The position numbers and the translations under genes are program-made. Below the pieces are notes generated by a model. It made no database searches and was not told the origin of the DNA. It saw only the letters and a program-made list of their open reading frames with translations. A stretch of 39,470 bases of DNA from JBBAFS01 sp041655255 (GTDB lineage: Bacteria; Spirochaetota; Spirochaetia; Sphaerochaetales; Sphaerochaetaceae), in assembly GCA_041655255.1 (NCBI GenBank), contig JBBAFS010000007.1:1-39470 (forward strand). The letters are read 5' to 3'. Of this stretch, positions 30,001 to 38,364 are shown piece by piece (position 1 is the stretch's first letter; each line of letters starts with the position of its first letter).

Positions 30001-30744
30001 AGCTTGTTGGTAGGAGTCATACGTTTTTTGTACTTCTTCATCATTAATTGTAAGGTGCTCTAACTCAGTTAAAAAGGTGGAGTGACGACAGTGATCTGAC
30101 CAATAAGTATCAATAAGGCGTAACTCAGTCATCGTTGGTTCACGCTCTTTATCTACAAAATAGCTTTGTACCAGAGCTAGATCATCTTCATCCATTGCTA
30201 AAGAGTATCTACTTAGTAGTTCTCCTTTATCTTCAGTTGTTGTAAAGCCCTCAAGGCTCTTTACTGGCTTTACCTCTTTGGGACTCCTGTGTAGTGAATG
30301 AGGAAGATCAAAAGAGGCTTGTTGCACCTCTAACTCATTCACCAAATATGTGTAGATGCTTTGTTTTTCATCAACACTAAGTTCACTTTCAAATGAGTAA
30401 CAGGTAGCACATCGAACACTTACCTCAGTGTTAGGATAAAGAGATGCAATCGCTAATTCACTAAAAAAGGAGCGTTGGTCAAATTGACCATCAAGAAGTT
30501 CCACTGCCCACGTCCAAGCTTTTTGTTCAATAGAGGTAGTGACATCATCTCGAGGAGGAAGAGAGAAAAGATGAGATGCAACATAAGAGGCTTGCTGATC
30601 AGTAAGACCTTGTACATCGTATCGCTCATATAGTGCTAAGAGGGGAACCTCTTTGAGTTTGAGGTACCTATACAGCGAGTGTGCGAGCACACGCTCATTC
30701 TCTCTAAAGCCTTCTTTTCGTCTAACGTAAAAGCGATGCACCAT
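27100..30744 (-). CDS. purL: phosphoribosylformylglycinamidine synthase, single-chain, with degenerate glutaminase domain
   Basis: 1214 residues from ATG at 30744 (AAGGAG site; an upstream start at 30804 is rejected). The N-terminal and synthase parts are normal: TYWSDHCRHSTF, KNETHNHPTEVEPHGGAATC, GRVGKDPKKWG, GGKDSMSGTF. The C-terminal glutaminase-like domain keeps DEPDGSGKYIAHVLRHP and RTRVSSTLSPWMSNFEVG but not its catalytic triad. GICNGFQ is GIGDGFH (Cys to Gly1058), and SHGEGR is SSSGGR (His to Ser1125, Glu to Gly1127). The reaction is FGAR to FGAM with ATP and nitrogen. With this domain inactive it should depend on free ammonia or another glutaminase. It overlaps purD by 23 bases and is the last purine gene. 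Confidence 0.93.
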   Translation of the reverse strand: MVHRFYVRRKEGFRENERVLAHSLYRYLKLKEVPLLALYERYDVQGLTDQQASYVASHLFSLPPRDDVTTSIEQKAWTWAVELLDGQFDQRSFFSELAIASLYPNTEVSVRCATCYSFESELSVDEKQSIYTYLVNELEVQQASFDLPHSLHRSPKEVKPVKSLEGFTTTEDKGELLSRYSLAMDEDDLALVQSYFVDKEREPTMTELRLIDTYWSDHCRHSTFLTELEHLTINDEEVQKTYDSYQQARRTLQRTKAVSLMDMATIAAKELRMQGLLDQQEISEEINACSVRVVADTDRGPVPSLLLFKNETHNHPTEVEPHGGAATCVGGAIRDPLSSRAYVYQAMRISGSGDPREAFSDTMEGKLPQRVIALKSALGNSSYGNQIGVPTGLVEEIYHPNFVAKHMELGFVVASTKEEHVIRLTPSPSDAVILVGGKTGRDGLGGATGSSKGHDETSLETSSAEVQKGNAPLERKIQRLLRKKEAAQLIKRCNDFGAGGVSVAIGELADGLRIDLDAVPLKYDGLDGTEIAISESQERMAMVVAKEDVETFIAYAYAEDLEATVVATVTDEPKLVMKYQGQTIVDLDRSFLDSNGAPKKTSVEIPMLPRAKGRFEVTDLASLQNLLGDLNMNTKESLARQFDATAGGGTLLLPYGGETLRTPSQVMAALMVLDKEHTHTATLSSWGYDPFIMEQNPFEGAFLAVTHSLAKVVASGGDWNNTFLSFQEYFGRVGKDPKKWGVVTSALLGAYKAQKLFQKGAIGGKDSMSGTFEEIDVPPTLVSFAIATAHKKDIISNEFKRSGSQLYLLEAKEEDLPSLFTYVASLIKERKVLSSWAIGSGGIAEALSKMSLGNAIGCSITSDIDVARPRYGSFIVEAASGAMIDGVKIGTTTADTQLHFPFGSISIDDTYHLLTSSLDEVYNQSVTKESTKSIETLSYKAPTKTRSRYPSVKPRVVLPLFYGTSGEYEAEEVWKQVGCEVHLVVIKSLNSTAFEQSIHKFKELLSSSEILFLSSGLSAADEPDGSGKYIAHVLRHPLLSGELESLLEKRDGLIGGIGDGFHALMNLGLFTSNKISLLEDTSPFLDYNAQKIHISDIVRTRVSSTLSPWMSNFEVGETLLLPFSSSGGRVQASLSTLEMFIKKGQIASQYVDHNNEAITDNIASSLYGIEALSSESGAVFGRMGHSDRITRELYLNSEVKQDIRLFEGATRYFS

Positions 30745-32020
30745 CTTCTTTCTCCTTATATAGTGCCAATTGGCCAATATCTTTCCGATACGCCATCTTC
30801 TCAAAATGGATATACTCTATAGCTTGGTATGTTTTTGTAATTGCCTTTTCTATTGTAGAGCCCTTGCCAACAACATGTAGTACCCTACCTCCGGTTGTTA
30901 TGAGGTTTTTATGTTCATTTAAAGCTGTTGCTGCATGAAATACTTCGATATCGCTAGGAAGTGAAGAGATGGTAATAACTTTCCCTTTCTCAAAAATCCC
31001 AGGATATCCGCCACTCGTAAGAGCGACAGAGCACGCATAATCGGTGTTAAAGAGAACATCAATCTCTTTTAGGCGCCCTTGGGTACAAGCTATCATAATC
31101 TCTAAAAGATCACTCTCTAATAAAGGGAGAACAGCTTGAGCTTCGGGATCTCCAAAGCGGCAGTTATACTCAATGACAGTTGGCCCCTGTTCGGTGAGCA
31201 TAAGACCTAAAAAAAGACACCCAATAAAAGGATTTCCCTCTTGCTTCATCCCCTGTAGGGTTGGTTTGGTAATATGCTCTTCGACATAGTGAGCCATCTC
31301 TTCGGTGAAATAGGGATTTGGAGTAATAACTCCCATCCCTCCGGTATTAGGACCACAATCTCCATCTCCTGCTCGTTTATGATCCATAGCACTGATCATC
31401 GCTTTAGCAGTTGTCCCATCACTAAAAAGAAGAAGTGAGACTTCCACTCCTTGAACAAATTCTTCAATAACGACAGTTGTTCCACTTTCACCAAAACATT
31501 TTTGATTCATCATCTCATCTAATGCTTGGTGAGCCTCTTCTTTACTTTGGGCAATGACAACACCTTTACCAAGGGCTAATCCATCTGCTTTAACCACAAT
31601 GGGAGTGCTACTTAGGGTATCGACAAATGCTTTGGCTTCTTTAAATGAGTGAAACACGTTATAAGAGGGGGTGGGAATGTGATGACGAGCCATAAACTCT
31701 TTTGCAAATGCTTTACTCCCCTCTAAGCGAGCTGCCGCCTTTGAAGGTCCAAAACAGGGAATCCCTTGATCAGTAAAGACATCACACAATCCCGCTACAA
31801 GCGGACCATCACTACCAACTACAGCAAAGTCAATCTTTTGATCTAAGGCATACGAGATAATTGCTTGATGATCAGTAAGAGAGAGAGGTTTCATCTCACA
31901 AAACTGTTCCATAGCAGCATTGTTTCCAATACCAAAGAGGGTAATGCTTCGTTGAGTTTTTGCTATGGTGTGTGCTATGGCGTGTTCTCGGCCGCCTGAA
32001 CCGACTATTAAGATCTTCAT
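30722..32020 (-). CDS. purD: phosphoribosylamine-glycine ligase
   Basis: 432 residues of ATP-grasp GAR synthetase. N-terminal ILIVGSGGREHAIA, GPSKAAARLEGSKAFAKEFM, ATP-binding VVKADGLALGKGVVIA, GPNTGGMGVITP, and metal-binding IEYNCRFGDPEAQAVLP are intact. It joins glycine to phosphoribosylamine in the second purine step. Starts 1 base past the purH stop. Confidence 0.95.
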   Translation of the reverse strand: MKILIVGSGGREHAIAHTIAKTQRSITLFGIGNNAAMEQFCEMKPLSLTDHQAIISYALDQKIDFAVVGSDGPLVAGLCDVFTDQGIPCFGPSKAAARLEGSKAFAKEFMARHHIPTPSYNVFHSFKEAKAFVDTLSSTPIVVKADGLALGKGVVIAQSKEEAHQALDEMMNQKCFGESGTTVVIEEFVQGVEVSLLLFSDGTTAKAMISAMDHKRAGDGDCGPNTGGMGVITPNPYFTEEMAHYVEEHITKPTLQGMKQEGNPFIGCLFLGLMLTEQGPTVIEYNCRFGDPEAQAVLPLLESDLLEIMIACTQGRLKEIDVLFNTDYACSVALTSGGYPGIFEKGKVITISSLPSDIEVFHAATALNEHKNLITTGGRVLHVVGKGSTIEKAITKTYQAIEYIHFEKMAYRKDIGQLALYKEKEDGASLLR

Positions 32021-32021
32021 A

Positions 32022-33179
32022 TCAATGGTGGAAAAGTCGAATTGAATTGGTGATCATCACCATATTGTATTCATCACATGAAGCAATAACTTCATCATCT
32101 CGCACCGAACCTCCTGGTTGAACAATATAACGGACCCCGCTTTGACGGGCTCGATCGATATTATCTCTAAAGGGGAAAAATCCATCACTAGCTAAACTCA
32201 CGCTATCAATGTCTTGCAATATTGTTTGTTTCATCTCAGTAGAAAACGCGGTGAGTTTCTCAGAGAAATATTGCTGAGCGCTTTTAATCTCGCCTCGTAA
32301 GTATTGATCAATAGCATTGTCTTTCTCATTGCGAGTAAGGCCCTCTTTAAAGGGGAGATTACGGACTATGTCACTTTGTCGTAAATGCCACAAATCGGCT
32401 TTATCACCTGCTAAACGGGTACAGTGAATTCTCGATTGTTGTCCTGCACCAATTCCGATTGCTTGACCACGAGAAGCGTAACAGACCGAATTCGATTGAG
32501 TGTATTTTAATGTATTAAGTGCGACAATGAGATCTAATTGAGCCTCTTTTGGTAACTTTGTGTTCTTTGTTACAATTGGCTGTAACACCGAAGCATCAAG
32601 TTTTTGATCATTATATTGTTGAGTTAATGTGATACCGAAAAGCGAACGACTCTCAATTGGAGGTGGTTGATAACTTGGGTCTACTTGTAAGATAAGATAA
32701 TTTCCCCTCTTTTTCTTCTTTAAGAGCTCTAAAGCTTCTGGTGAGTAAGAGGGGGCAATAATCCCATCAGATACTTCGTTTTTAATCACATTGGCACAAC
32801 TAAGATCACACTCACTACTGAGGCTAATGAAATCTCCAAAACTAGAGAGACGATCGGCTCCACGGGCTCGTACATAGGCTGTAGCAATTGGGGAGAGTTC
32901 TTGTTTTTGTGAGATAAAGTAGATCTCTTTTTCTACATCGTTTAATGCAAGGGCAACACCACTACCGGCAGGACTGACGTGTTTAAATGATGCAGCACTC
33001 TCTAACCCAGTGGCTTTGTATAGGGAGGAGACTAACTGCCATCCGTTTAAGGCATCAAGAGCATTAATGTACCCTACTGATCCTTGTAATACGGTGATAG
33101 GTAACGACCCTTTTTCGACAAAAAGGTGTGCTTGGTGTTGATTGGGGTTACACCCGTATTTTAATTGAAGGCGTTTCAT
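32022..33179 (-). CDS. purH: stand-alone AICAR transformylase (PurH without cyclohydrolase domain)
   Basis: 385 residues, matching only the AICAR formyltransferase half of classical PurH (about 520). LKYGCNPNQHQAHLF at the N-terminus, catalytic Lys66-His67 in SFKHVSPAGSG, RARGADRLSSFGDFI, EVSDGIIAPSYSPEALELL, and a C-terminal YIVQPGGSVRDDEVIASCDE are present. The MGS-like IMP cyclohydrolase half is missing and is replaced by the PurO-type domain fused to PurN upstream, which this gene overlaps by 4 bases. Uses 10-formyl-THF to make FAICAR. Confidence 0.94.
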   Translation of the reverse strand: MKRLQLKYGCNPNQHQAHLFVEKGSLPITVLQGSVGYINALDALNGWQLVSSLYKATGLESAASFKHVSPAGSGVALALNDVEKEIYFISQKQELSPIATAYVRARGADRLSSFGDFISLSSECDLSCANVIKNEVSDGIIAPSYSPEALELLKKKKRGNYLILQVDPSYQPPPIESRSLFGITLTQQYNDQKLDASVLQPIVTKNTKLPKEAQLDLIVALNTLKYTQSNSVCYASRGQAIGIGAGQQSRIHCTRLAGDKADLWHLRQSDIVRNLPFKEGLTRNEKDNAIDQYLRGEIKSAQQYFSEKLTAFSTEMKQTILQDIDSVSLASDGFFPFRDNIDRARQSGVRYIVQPGGSVRDDEVIASCDEYNMVMITNSIRLFHH

Positions 33180-34471
33180 CTATCTCTCCTGTTTTTCATA
33201 ATGGTCTTAGTGCATCTGTTGTGTGCATCAAACTCTTTTACTACAAGGGCCACTTTATACTCATCAGCTAAGCTCTCCCATATCTGAGAGGCACACGCTT
33301 CAACATCGGTAGGAATCACTACTTTGGTGGGTTCTCCACTAAAACTTTGAAGCACATCGACTCCACCTTGGTAGGTGTGAATCAGATGCCCCTCTCCTTG
33401 TGTGAGATGATTATAGTGGTAATATAGGCGCTCTGTTTCACCCTCTTTTCCCCGTTTCAGTATTGAGATGGTATAGGAGGGATCTTTTGTTAGGGTATAT
33501 AGAGCACTGATGCGGGGGGTGTAATGAGGCTCATCTGGTTCAAATGTTCGATGTTGTAATGAACTTTGAAAGTCCTCTCCTTTAGTCAATCCTTCAACGA
33601 TACTCTCACTTTGATCACCATTGGCAATGATGAGAGTATCATCAACGTACGCCATCGCTCGGTAGATAATAAGAGACGGATCTGTGACTAAACTCTCATC
33701 AATCGCTTTGGTAAAGACACCACGTTCATCTTCGATAAACACCCTATTTTGACTACTTTTACTTCGTCCAGTAAGAGCATAAGCTACAATTGCATGCCCA
33801 TCTTCTCCCATGCCACACATAATAAGGCGTCCAGGGTAACTCATTGATTTCAGTACGCTTTGAATACTCATATTCTTAAGAAGCTCCTTTGCATATTGTG
33901 AAACAACTTTAGGAAGGAGTTTCCACTCAATGTTTTGTTGAATTCGTAAGCCTAGAGAGTGAGGAGTATCATCAGAGAGAACCTCTAATGCTTCTTGAGC
34001 TAAAATGGGTCCTCCATCGGGTTCTTCATTCACTAGATGGATAGTTGCGCCACTGAGTTTCACTCCTCTTTCTAGTGCTGCTTTGTGTACCCTCTCTCCC
34101 CAAAACCCTTTGCCACAAAAACTAGGAATGAGTGATGGGTGGATATTGATAATCCTTTGAGGATACAGCGAAACAAACTCACCACTAAGGAGTGTTAAAA
34201 AACCCCCTAAAACAACAAGATCGATATCGTATTGTTCTAATAAGTGGTGTAGTTTTTGTTCAAATGCTTTTAAACCAAGTTCTTTTTTAGAGAGTCCAAC
34301 TGCTTCAATACCAGATTCTTGGGCACGTTGTAAGGCAAAGGCATCTACTTTATCGCTTATAACAATGGTAATAACAGCTGGTTCTAAGTTTCCTTTGACT
34401 TGTTCGTTTATCAAAGCTTGTAAGGTAGTACCACTACCGCTCACAAGCACTGCAACCTTTATTACACCCAT
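33176..34471 (-). CDS. purN: PurN-PurO fusion: GAR transformylase plus PurO-type IMP cyclohydrolase
   Basis: 431 residues. 1-200 are PurN: VAVLVSGSGTTLQAL, active-site N109 and H111 in INIHPSLIPSFCGKG, and D152 in EEPDGGPI. 201-431 start at an internal Met and match the short PurO-type (archaeal/clostridial) IMP cyclohydrolase: YPGRLIMCG, GRSKSSQNRVF, DPSLIIYRAM, ANGDQSESIVEGL, FEPDEPHYTPRIS, GEGHLIHTY. There is no linker; the second domain keeps its own start codon (ATG at 33871) with AAAGGAG 12 bases before it, so separate production is possible. It joins step 3 and the last step to IMP in one chain. Overlaps purM by 10 bases and purH by 4. Confidence 0.93.
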   Translation of the reverse strand: MGVIKVAVLVSGSGTTLQALINEQVKGNLEPAVITIVISDKVDAFALQRAQESGIEAVGLSKKELGLKAFEQKLHHLLEQYDIDLVVLGGFLTLLSGEFVSLYPQRIINIHPSLIPSFCGKGFWGERVHKAALERGVKLSGATIHLVNEEPDGGPILAQEALEVLSDDTPHSLGLRIQQNIEWKLLPKVVSQYAKELLKNMSIQSVLKSMSYPGRLIMCGMGEDGHAIVAYALTGRSKSSQNRVFIEDERGVFTKAIDESLVTDPSLIIYRAMAYVDDTLIIANGDQSESIVEGLTKGEDFQSSLQHRTFEPDEPHYTPRISALYTLTKDPSYTISILKRGKEGETERLYYHYNHLTQGEGHLIHTYQGGVDVLQSFSGEPTKVVIPTDVEACASQIWESLADEYKVALVVKEFDAHNRCTKTIMKNRRDR

Positions 34472-35493
34472 TGGATGGCCTTCTGTGAGCGTGTTATGGT
34501 GCCAACTGTGTAGGCATCTGGGATATGCTTAAGGGCAAGATTCTCATCTTTTGGATCGATGACTAAGATCATCCCAACTCCCATATTAAAGGTGTTAAAC
34601 ATATCACGTTCGTCAATTGAGCCAGCTTGTTGAATAACAGAGAAAATAGGAGGAGTCTTTATTGTTTCTTTTTGTAACTCTACCCCAAACGGCTCTCTCA
34701 CCATCCGTGGAATGTTTTCGTACAATCCACCTCCTGTGATATGACTTGCTCCTTTGATTGAGATCTTTTTGGCTAAGGAGAGAACCTCTTGGACATATAT
34801 TCGTGTAGGAGTAAGAAGCTCTTCTCCTAAAGTGGTCCCTAATTCATCGTAGTGGTGAAATAAGGGAGAAGTATCACTATCGAGGTTGAAAATATGACGA
34901 ATAAGAGAGAATCCATTTGAGTGTACTCCACTTGAAGGGATGGCTATAAGAGTATCTCCCTCTTTTATGGAGTTGTTGTCAAAGATCTTTGTTTTATCGA
35001 CTACTGCAGTACAAAACCCTGCTATATCATACTCCCCTTTTTGATACATCCCTGGCATTTCAGCACTCTCTCCCCCAATGAGGGCACATTGAGCTTGGAT
35101 GCACCCATTGGCAACACCTTGTACAATCTGCTCTACTTTCTCAGGTTCTAAGTATCCTAAGGCGATATAATCTAAAAAGAGTTTTGGTTGAGCTCCACTA
35201 CAAATCACATCATTTACACACATTGCAACACAATCAATTCCGATGGTGTCGTGTCTATCTAATGCAAAGGCAATCTTGAGCTTTGTCCCAACTCCGTCGG
35301 TACCACTTACCAATACAGGGTTTGGAGTATCACTGAGATCGAGTTCAAATAATCCTCCAAATCCACCTACTTCCGATAACACCCCTGGAATGTGGGTTTT
35401 TTGGACATGTTGTTTGATAAGATCAACAGCCTTATATCCACGTCGAAGATCGACTCCCGCCTCACTGTATGTGTTACTAAAACTCTCGGTCAT
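34462..35493 (-). CDS. purM: phosphoribosylformylglycinamidine cyclo-ligase
   Basis: 343 residues from the second ATG (35493), which has GTAGGAG at ideal distance; the first ATG (35499) abuts that site. AIR synthetase signatures: SGTDGVGTKLKIA, CVAMCVNDVICSGAQPKLFLDYIA, LIGGESAEMPGMY, SSGVHSNGFSLIR, HITGGGLYENIPRM, MFNTFNMGVGM. It closes the imidazole ring of AIR with ATP. Overlaps purF by 17 bases. Confidence 0.95.
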   Translation of the reverse strand: MTESFSNTYSEAGVDLRRGYKAVDLIKQHVQKTHIPGVLSEVGGFGGLFELDLSDTPNPVLVSGTDGVGTKLKIAFALDRHDTIGIDCVAMCVNDVICSGAQPKLFLDYIALGYLEPEKVEQIVQGVANGCIQAQCALIGGESAEMPGMYQKGEYDIAGFCTAVVDKTKIFDNNSIKEGDTLIAIPSSGVHSNGFSLIRHIFNLDSDTSPLFHHYDELGTTLGEELLTPTRIYVQEVLSLAKKISIKGASHITGGGLYENIPRMVREPFGVELQKETIKTPPIFSVIQQAGSIDERDMFNTFNMGVGMILVIDPKDENLALKHIPDAYTVGTITRSQKAIQWV

Positions 35494-36883
35494 GATCATC
35501 TCCTACATCTGTGGGATAATTTCCTGTAAAACAGCCACTACAAAGCCCAATGTCTCCCATGGGGCTGAGTTTGGCTAACTGCTCAGGTGGTAAAAATCCT
35601 AAAGATTCAACATCCAAAATATCTTGCATCTGTTGATGGTCATATTTATATGCAAAGAGATCTTTTTGAGATTTAATATCGGTTCCATAGTAGCAAGGGA
35701 ATATAAAAGGAGGAGCACTGAAACGAAGATGGACCTCAGTTGCCCCCGCTTCACGTAACAGGCGGATAATAATTCTACTGGTAGTTCCTCGAACAATGGA
35801 GTCATCGACTAACACGACTCTTTTCCCTTTCACTGTTGCACTGATGGGGTTGAGTTTAATGTGGGTAGTTCGCTCTCTTAATTGAGCTTGGTTTTGGATA
35901 AAGATTCGTCCAATATATTTATTTTTAATAAACCCAATACCGTAAGGAATTCCACTTTGTCTCGCATATCCAATGGCAGCATCGATGCCACTATCTGGCA
36001 CTCCAATCACCACATCAGCTTGTGCTGGATGCTCTAAGGCCAATAAGGCACCACTACGAATACGAGCTTGGTGAATTGAAATTGAATCAATAACACTATC
36101 GGGACGAGAAAAATAGATCAGTTCAAACGCACATAAACTCTGAGGAACTTTTTTAGTGTGGATGGTACTGGTGTGGAAACTCTGATCGTCCAAATCTACA
36201 ATACAAATCTCGCCAGGAGCAATATCTCGTTCAAAGGTAGCTCCAACGGCATCTAAGGCACAACTCTCACTAGCAAACACATATCCATCTTCAAGTTTTC
36301 CTACACACAGGGGCCTGAAGCCGTGAGGATCTCTTAATACCACCATATGTTCTGGGGTCATGATAATAACTGAGAAAGCCCCTTGTAGTTCACTGACAGC
36401 TTTCTCTACAGCCTCTTGAATAGTGGCTGTCTCACTTCGATATTTATAGATTAAATAGGCGATTAATTCGGCATCACTACTGGTGTGAAATAATGAACCT
36501 TTCCCCTCAAATTGGAATCTTAGCTCTTCAGCATTAGTAAGAGCACCATTGTGGGCAATCACTAATGATCCACTGTGATGTTGAAACATCAACGGTTGCA
36601 CATTTTGACGAGGTCGTTTAAAGACTCGAGCATAACTGGTATGGGCTATTGCTGCACGAGTTTGTTTCTCATCGACCTCTAAAGGAGATGTGAACACTTC
36701 AGAGACAAGACCTAAGTCTTTATGAAGTGAAAGTTCTCCTGCTGTGTTAAAAGCAATACCACACCCTTGTTGTCCTCGATGTTGTAATGCATATAATCCG
36801 TAATGACATGCTAAGGAGACCGATTCTTTCTCTTTAGAACTTATTCCAAATAATCCACACTCTTCATGTAAAAAGTTGCTCAT
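35477..36883 (-). CDS. purF: amidophosphoribosyltransferase
   Basis: 468 residues. Short propeptide before Cys9 in HEECGLFGI, the N-terminal nucleophile of the glutaminase; HRGQQGCGIAF, RPRQNVQPL, HNGALTNAEELR, FHTSSDAELI in the Ntn domain. Phosphoribosyltransferase motif VVLVDDSIVRGTTSRII, and a C-terminal Cys-rich end (GDIGLCSGCFTGNYP) as in Bacillus-type enzymes that carry a 4Fe-4S cluster. First committed step of purine synthesis. Overlaps purC by 4 bases. Confidence 0.95.
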   Translation of the reverse strand: MSNFLHEECGLFGISSKEKESVSLACHYGLYALQHRGQQGCGIAFNTAGELSLHKDLGLVSEVFTSPLEVDEKQTRAAIAHTSYARVFKRPRQNVQPLMFQHHSGSLVIAHNGALTNAEELRFQFEGKGSLFHTSSDAELIAYLIYKYRSETATIQEAVEKAVSELQGAFSVIIMTPEHMVVLRDPHGFRPLCVGKLEDGYVFASESCALDAVGATFERDIAPGEICIVDLDDQSFHTSTIHTKKVPQSLCAFELIYFSRPDSVIDSISIHQARIRSGALLALEHPAQADVVIGVPDSGIDAAIGYARQSGIPYGIGFIKNKYIGRIFIQNQAQLRERTTHIKLNPISATVKGKRVVLVDDSIVRGTTSRIIIRLLREAGATEVHLRFSAPPFIFPCYYGTDIKSQKDLFAYKYDHQQMQDILDVESLGFLPPEQLAKLSPMGDIGLCSGCFTGNYPTDVGDDHDREF

Positions 36884-37596
36884 TGCTCTAACCCAACAAG
36901 ACGAGAAAGAACCTCTTGATACGCCTCTTCGACATCTCCCAAATCACGGCGGAAACGATCTTTGTCTAACTTTTTCCCTGTCTCACTATCCCAAAATCGG
37001 CAGGTATCTGGGCTAATTTCATCAGCAAGAACTAATTTCCCATCCGAAGTAAGGCCAAATTCTAATTTAAAATCGACTAATGTAAGACCAACTTCTTGTA
37101 CATGCTTTTGTAAAAAGGTGTTGATGTTAAGAGCATAGGAGGTAATCTGTTTTAGTTGTTCTTCAGTTGCTAAGTTAAGAGCTTTAATATGGGAGGTGTT
37201 CACTAACGGGTCTCCAAGATCATCACGTTTGTAACAAAACTCTAATACCGTGGAATCTAACTTACTACCCTCTGTTAAGCCGAGTCTTTGAGCCAATGAT
37301 CCAGCTGCAATATTACGGACAATTACTTCTAGGGGGATAATACGTACAGCTTTAACTGCAGTATCGGTCTTTGAAAGTTCTCTTATGAGGTGAGTGGGAA
37401 TTCCCTCTTTCTCTAATAGGGCCATCAGGTGATTACTCATCTGATTATTAATCGCCCCTTTTCCCACAATTTGGCCTCTTTTTTTACCATCGAATGCGGT
37501 TGCATCATCTTTGTATGAGACGATGTAGATGCCATCAGTGTCGGATTTGAAGACCTTTTTGGCCTTCCCTTCGTAAAGCATTGCTCCCTTTTTCAT
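36880..37596 (-). CDS. purC: SAICAR synthetase
   Basis: 238 residues, the usual bacterial length. LYEGKAKKVF near the N-terminus, SYKDDATAFDG, VIVRNIAAGSL, LVDFKLEFG and LADEISPDTCRFWD are intact. It joins aspartate to CAIR with ATP. It follows purE by 37 bases. Confidence 0.96.
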   Translation of the reverse strand: MKKGAMLYEGKAKKVFKSDTDGIYIVSYKDDATAFDGKKRGQIVGKGAINNQMSNHLMALLEKEGIPTHLIRELSKTDTAVKAVRIIPLEVIVRNIAAGSLAQRLGLTEGSKLDSTVLEFCYKRDDLGDPLVNTSHIKALNLATEEQLKQITSYALNINTFLQKHVQEVGLTLVDFKLEFGLTSDGKLVLADEISPDTCRFWDSETGKKLDKDRFRRDLGDVEEAYQEVLSRLVGLEQ

Positions 37597-37633
37597 CTTT
37601 TCCCCCTAAGATTGAGACAAAAAAGAGCCCTAG

Positions 37634-38134
37634 TTATGTAAGGCTCTGTTGTAATTCGGCGTCTGCAAGGCGCACCTTCTCTTGGTTTGCCTCTCTGTAT
37701 GTATGTAGAGATGATTCTAAGATTGGATCGTGCAATGCGAGTATTTGTGCAGCCAATAAAGCAGCATTTACAGCCCCATCAATACCTACGGTGGCAACAG
37801 GGTATCCTGAAGGCATTTGGACAGTAGACAATAGTGCATCGAGCCCCATCAGTGAGGCTGAAATGGGAAGTCCAATTACGGGTAACAGTGTTCTACTTGC
37901 TAATGTCCCTGCTAGATGTGCTGCTTTTCCTGCAGCTGCGATGAGAACTTTATAACCTTGAGTGTGGGCATCAGATGCAAATTGCGCAGCTTCTTCGCCC
38001 AATCTGTGTGCTGAAAGAATCCGAACAGTGTGGGGAATCTCTAACTCTTTCAGTGTCTCGATTGCGGGTTGAACAAGGTCAAGATCGCTCTTACTACCAA
38101 TAAGAATGGCGACATGTTTTCTCTTGCTTTGCAT
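37634..38134 (-). CDS. purE: N5-carboxyaminoimidazole ribonucleotide mutase (class I PurE)
   Basis: 166 residues. ILIGSKSDLDLV at the N-terminus, RILSAHRLGEEAA with the SAHR motif (LG replaces the common TP), AAAGKAAHLAG (Lys where Gly is common), and SLMGLDALLSTVQMPSGYPVATV and NAALLAAQIL near the end point to class I, which needs PurK-made N5-CAIR. No purK is in the window. First gene of the array; no strong ribosome site precedes its ATG. Confidence 0.93.
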   Translation of the reverse strand: MQSKRKHVAILIGSKSDLDLVQPAIETLKELEIPHTVRILSAHRLGEEAAQFASDAHTQGYKVLIAAAGKAAHLAGTLASRTLLPVIGLPISASLMGLDALLSTVQMPSGYPVATVGIDGAVNAALLAAQILALHDPILESSLHTYREANQEKVRLADAELQQSLT

Positions 38135-38325
38135 AATCGCACAGTAGCGTAATCTGATATTTTATGCAAGAACCTGAGGATAGAATTGATATGAAATGGG
38201 TGTAAAACCAACACAGAAACCCATCTTCGTTCCAAGTAAAATCAATCGCTACAGTCCGGTTGCACACATATTTTTTTACAATTGTCACCCTACAAACAAC
38301 ACCTTCAAAAGAGGCTTTACTCATG
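38135..38325. promoter_or_regulatory. leader/promoter region upstream of purE
   Basis: Shared with the divergent MFS gene. I see no purine, PRPP or ZTP riboswitch core. A weak ATGGGT/ACCCAT hairpin (38196-38224) and AT-rich tracts are present. How the purine array is controlled is not visible. Confidence 0.35.
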
Positions 38326-38347
38326 TTACTTGTAACAATACAAGTAA
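38326..38347. promoter_or_regulatory. palindromic operator before the MFS exporter
   Basis: TTACTTGTA-ACAA-TACAAGTAA, a perfect 9-base inverted repeat with a 4-base centre, ends 17 bases before the MFS start codon. Typical of MarR- or TetR-type repressor sites for drug exporters. No such regulator gene is seen beside it in the window. Confidence 0.75.
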
Positions 38348-38364
38348 ATTCTTACAGTGGGAGT

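Noticed and set aside
30745..30804. Longer PurL start at 30804
   Set aside because: The extra 20 residues lie inside purD, do not resemble PurL, and the ATG at 30744 has a clear AAGGAG.
38135..38325. Purine, PRPP or ZTP riboswitch before purE
   Set aside because: No conserved core sequences or suitable paired helices for these classes could be found by eye.
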